From positions 1 to 6,263 of the forward strand of contig JAUHZW010000123.1 of the NCBI GenBank assembly GCA_030425745.1: 6,263 nt of DNA, written 5' to 3'. Made by a program: the position numbers and the translations under genes. Below, one piece after another: positions 5,698-6,263 of this stretch. Source of the DNA: Actinomycetes bacterium (lineage in GTDB: Bacteria > Actinomycetota > Actinomycetes > S36-B12). Position 1 is the first letter of the stretch, and every line of letters begins with the position of its first letter. The notes under the pieces are model-generated. The model made no database searches and was not told the origin of the DNA. It saw nothing but the letters and a program-made list of their open reading frames with translations.

Positions 5698-6263
5698 TTG
5701 GAATCGCCCTCATCCACGATCTCGGCGTCGATGACGTCGTCCTCGGACATGTCCGCGGCCTCGTCAGCGGCACCTGCGGCACCCTCGGCGGCTCCGGCCT
5801 CCTGCGCCATCGTGTACATCGCTGCACCGAGGGCCTGGCTGGCCTGCGCGACCTTGTCGGTCGCGGCACGCATGCCGGGGATGTCGTTCTCCTCGATGGC
5901 CTTCTTGAGCTCGTCGAGCGGGCCGTCGACGTTGGCCTTGGCATCCGCGGGGACGCTGTCGGCGTTGTCGGCCAGGAACTTCTCGGTCTGGTAGACCAGC
6001 GCCTCGGCGCTGTTCTTGACCTCGATCTCCTCGCGACGGGCCTTGTCCTCCTCGGCGTGCTGCTCGGCCTCACGCATCATGCGGTCGACCTCATCCTTCG
6101 ACAGCGCGCTGCCGCCGGAGATGGTCATCGACTGCTCCTTGCCCGTGGCCTGATCCTTGGCGGTCACGTGCACGATGCCGTTGGCGTCGATGTCGAAGGC
6201 GACCTCGATCTGCGGGACGCCGCGCGGAGCCGGCGGGAGGCCGGTCAGCTCGAACGTGCCGAG
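5694..6263 (-). CDS. dnaK: Chaperone DnaK (Hsp70), C-terminal part (5' end outside window)
   Basis: The last 189 residues of DnaK, cut by the right edge; the frame is open to base 6263. The fragment begins LGTFELTGLPPAPRGVPQIE, in the substrate-binding beta-sandwich (near residue 445 in E. coli numbering), continues with VAFDIDANGIVHVTAKD, then the helical lid from about SALSKDEVDRMMREAE onwards, an Ala/Gly-rich linker, and the conserved acidic tail DDVIDAEIVDE. The ATPase domain is not in the window. DnaK binds exposed hydrophobic segments in an ATP cycle driven by DnaJ and GrpE, and hands aggregates to ClpB. It is the first visible gene of the operon, and its TGA stop overlaps the grpE GTG by 4 bases. 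In HspR-containing bacteria DnaK is also the co-repressor that holds HspR on its operator. The ending GDSK after the acidic tail is a small lineage-specific extension. Confidence 0.98.
   Translation of the reverse strand, partial: LGTFELTGLPPAPRGVPQIEVAFDIDANGIVHVTAKDQATGKEQSMTISGGSALSKDEVDRMMREAEQHAEEDKARREEIEVKNSAEALVYQTEKFLADNADSVPADAKANVDGPLDELKKAIEENDIPGMRAATDKVAQASQALGAAMYTMAQEAGAAEGAAGAADEAADMSEDDVIDAEIVDEGDSK

Noticed and set aside
4906..5994. 362-residue plus-strand frame opposite dnaJ, grpE and dnaK
   Set aside because: It runs across three well-identified genes on the other strand, has low-complexity Ser/Ala stretches and no family signature. It is a shadow of codon bias.

Overview
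This window is a piece of a high-GC bacterial chromosome, almost certainly from an Actinomycetota member. The evidence is strong G/C preference at third codon positions, a MerR-family HspR regulator inside the dnaK chaperone operon, a DnaJ1-type J-protein and a DUF4031 gene. A Micrococcales-like origin is plausible from the protein sequences but is only an inference. No mobile element, CRISPR array, tRNA or rRNA was seen.

Layout. Positions 2-831 (plus strand) hold the C-terminal part of a PLP-dependent class I/II aminotransferase, cut by the left edge, followed by a small DUF4031 gene whose start codon shares one base with the aminotransferase stop. Positions 839-897 form a very long, almost perfect hairpin between convergent genes, best read as a bidirectional terminator. 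Positions 918-6263 (minus strand, so read right to left) hold a heat-shock operon: dnaK (3' part only, cut by the right edge), grpE, dnaJ, hspR, clpB. dnaK/grpE and dnaJ/hspR overlap by 4 bases. grpE-dnaJ and hspR-clpB are separated by 33 and 23 bases. The whole set therefore looks co-transcribed from a promoter upstream of dnaK, outside the window.

How the genes work together. DnaK (Hsp70), its J-domain partner DnaJ and its nucleotide exchange factor GrpE form the core refolding machine. ClpB (Hsp100) joins them to pull proteins out of aggregates. HspR is the repressor that in related organisms binds HAIR operators, with DnaK as co-repressor, so the operon encodes both its output and its feedback sensor. 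No HAIR-like operator is seen inside the window, including directly upstream of clpB, which fits clpB being expressed as the distal gene of the operon.

This is mainly conserved core chromosome, and I do not see a previously undescribed multi-gene system. The points worth a second look are post-transcriptional: a Shine-Dalgarno-like site and GTG inside clpB exactly where an N-domain-less ClpB isoform would begin, two mutually exclusive hairpins at the hspR-clpB junction, a 12-bp hairpin early in grpE, and the long intergenic hairpin without a U-tract.
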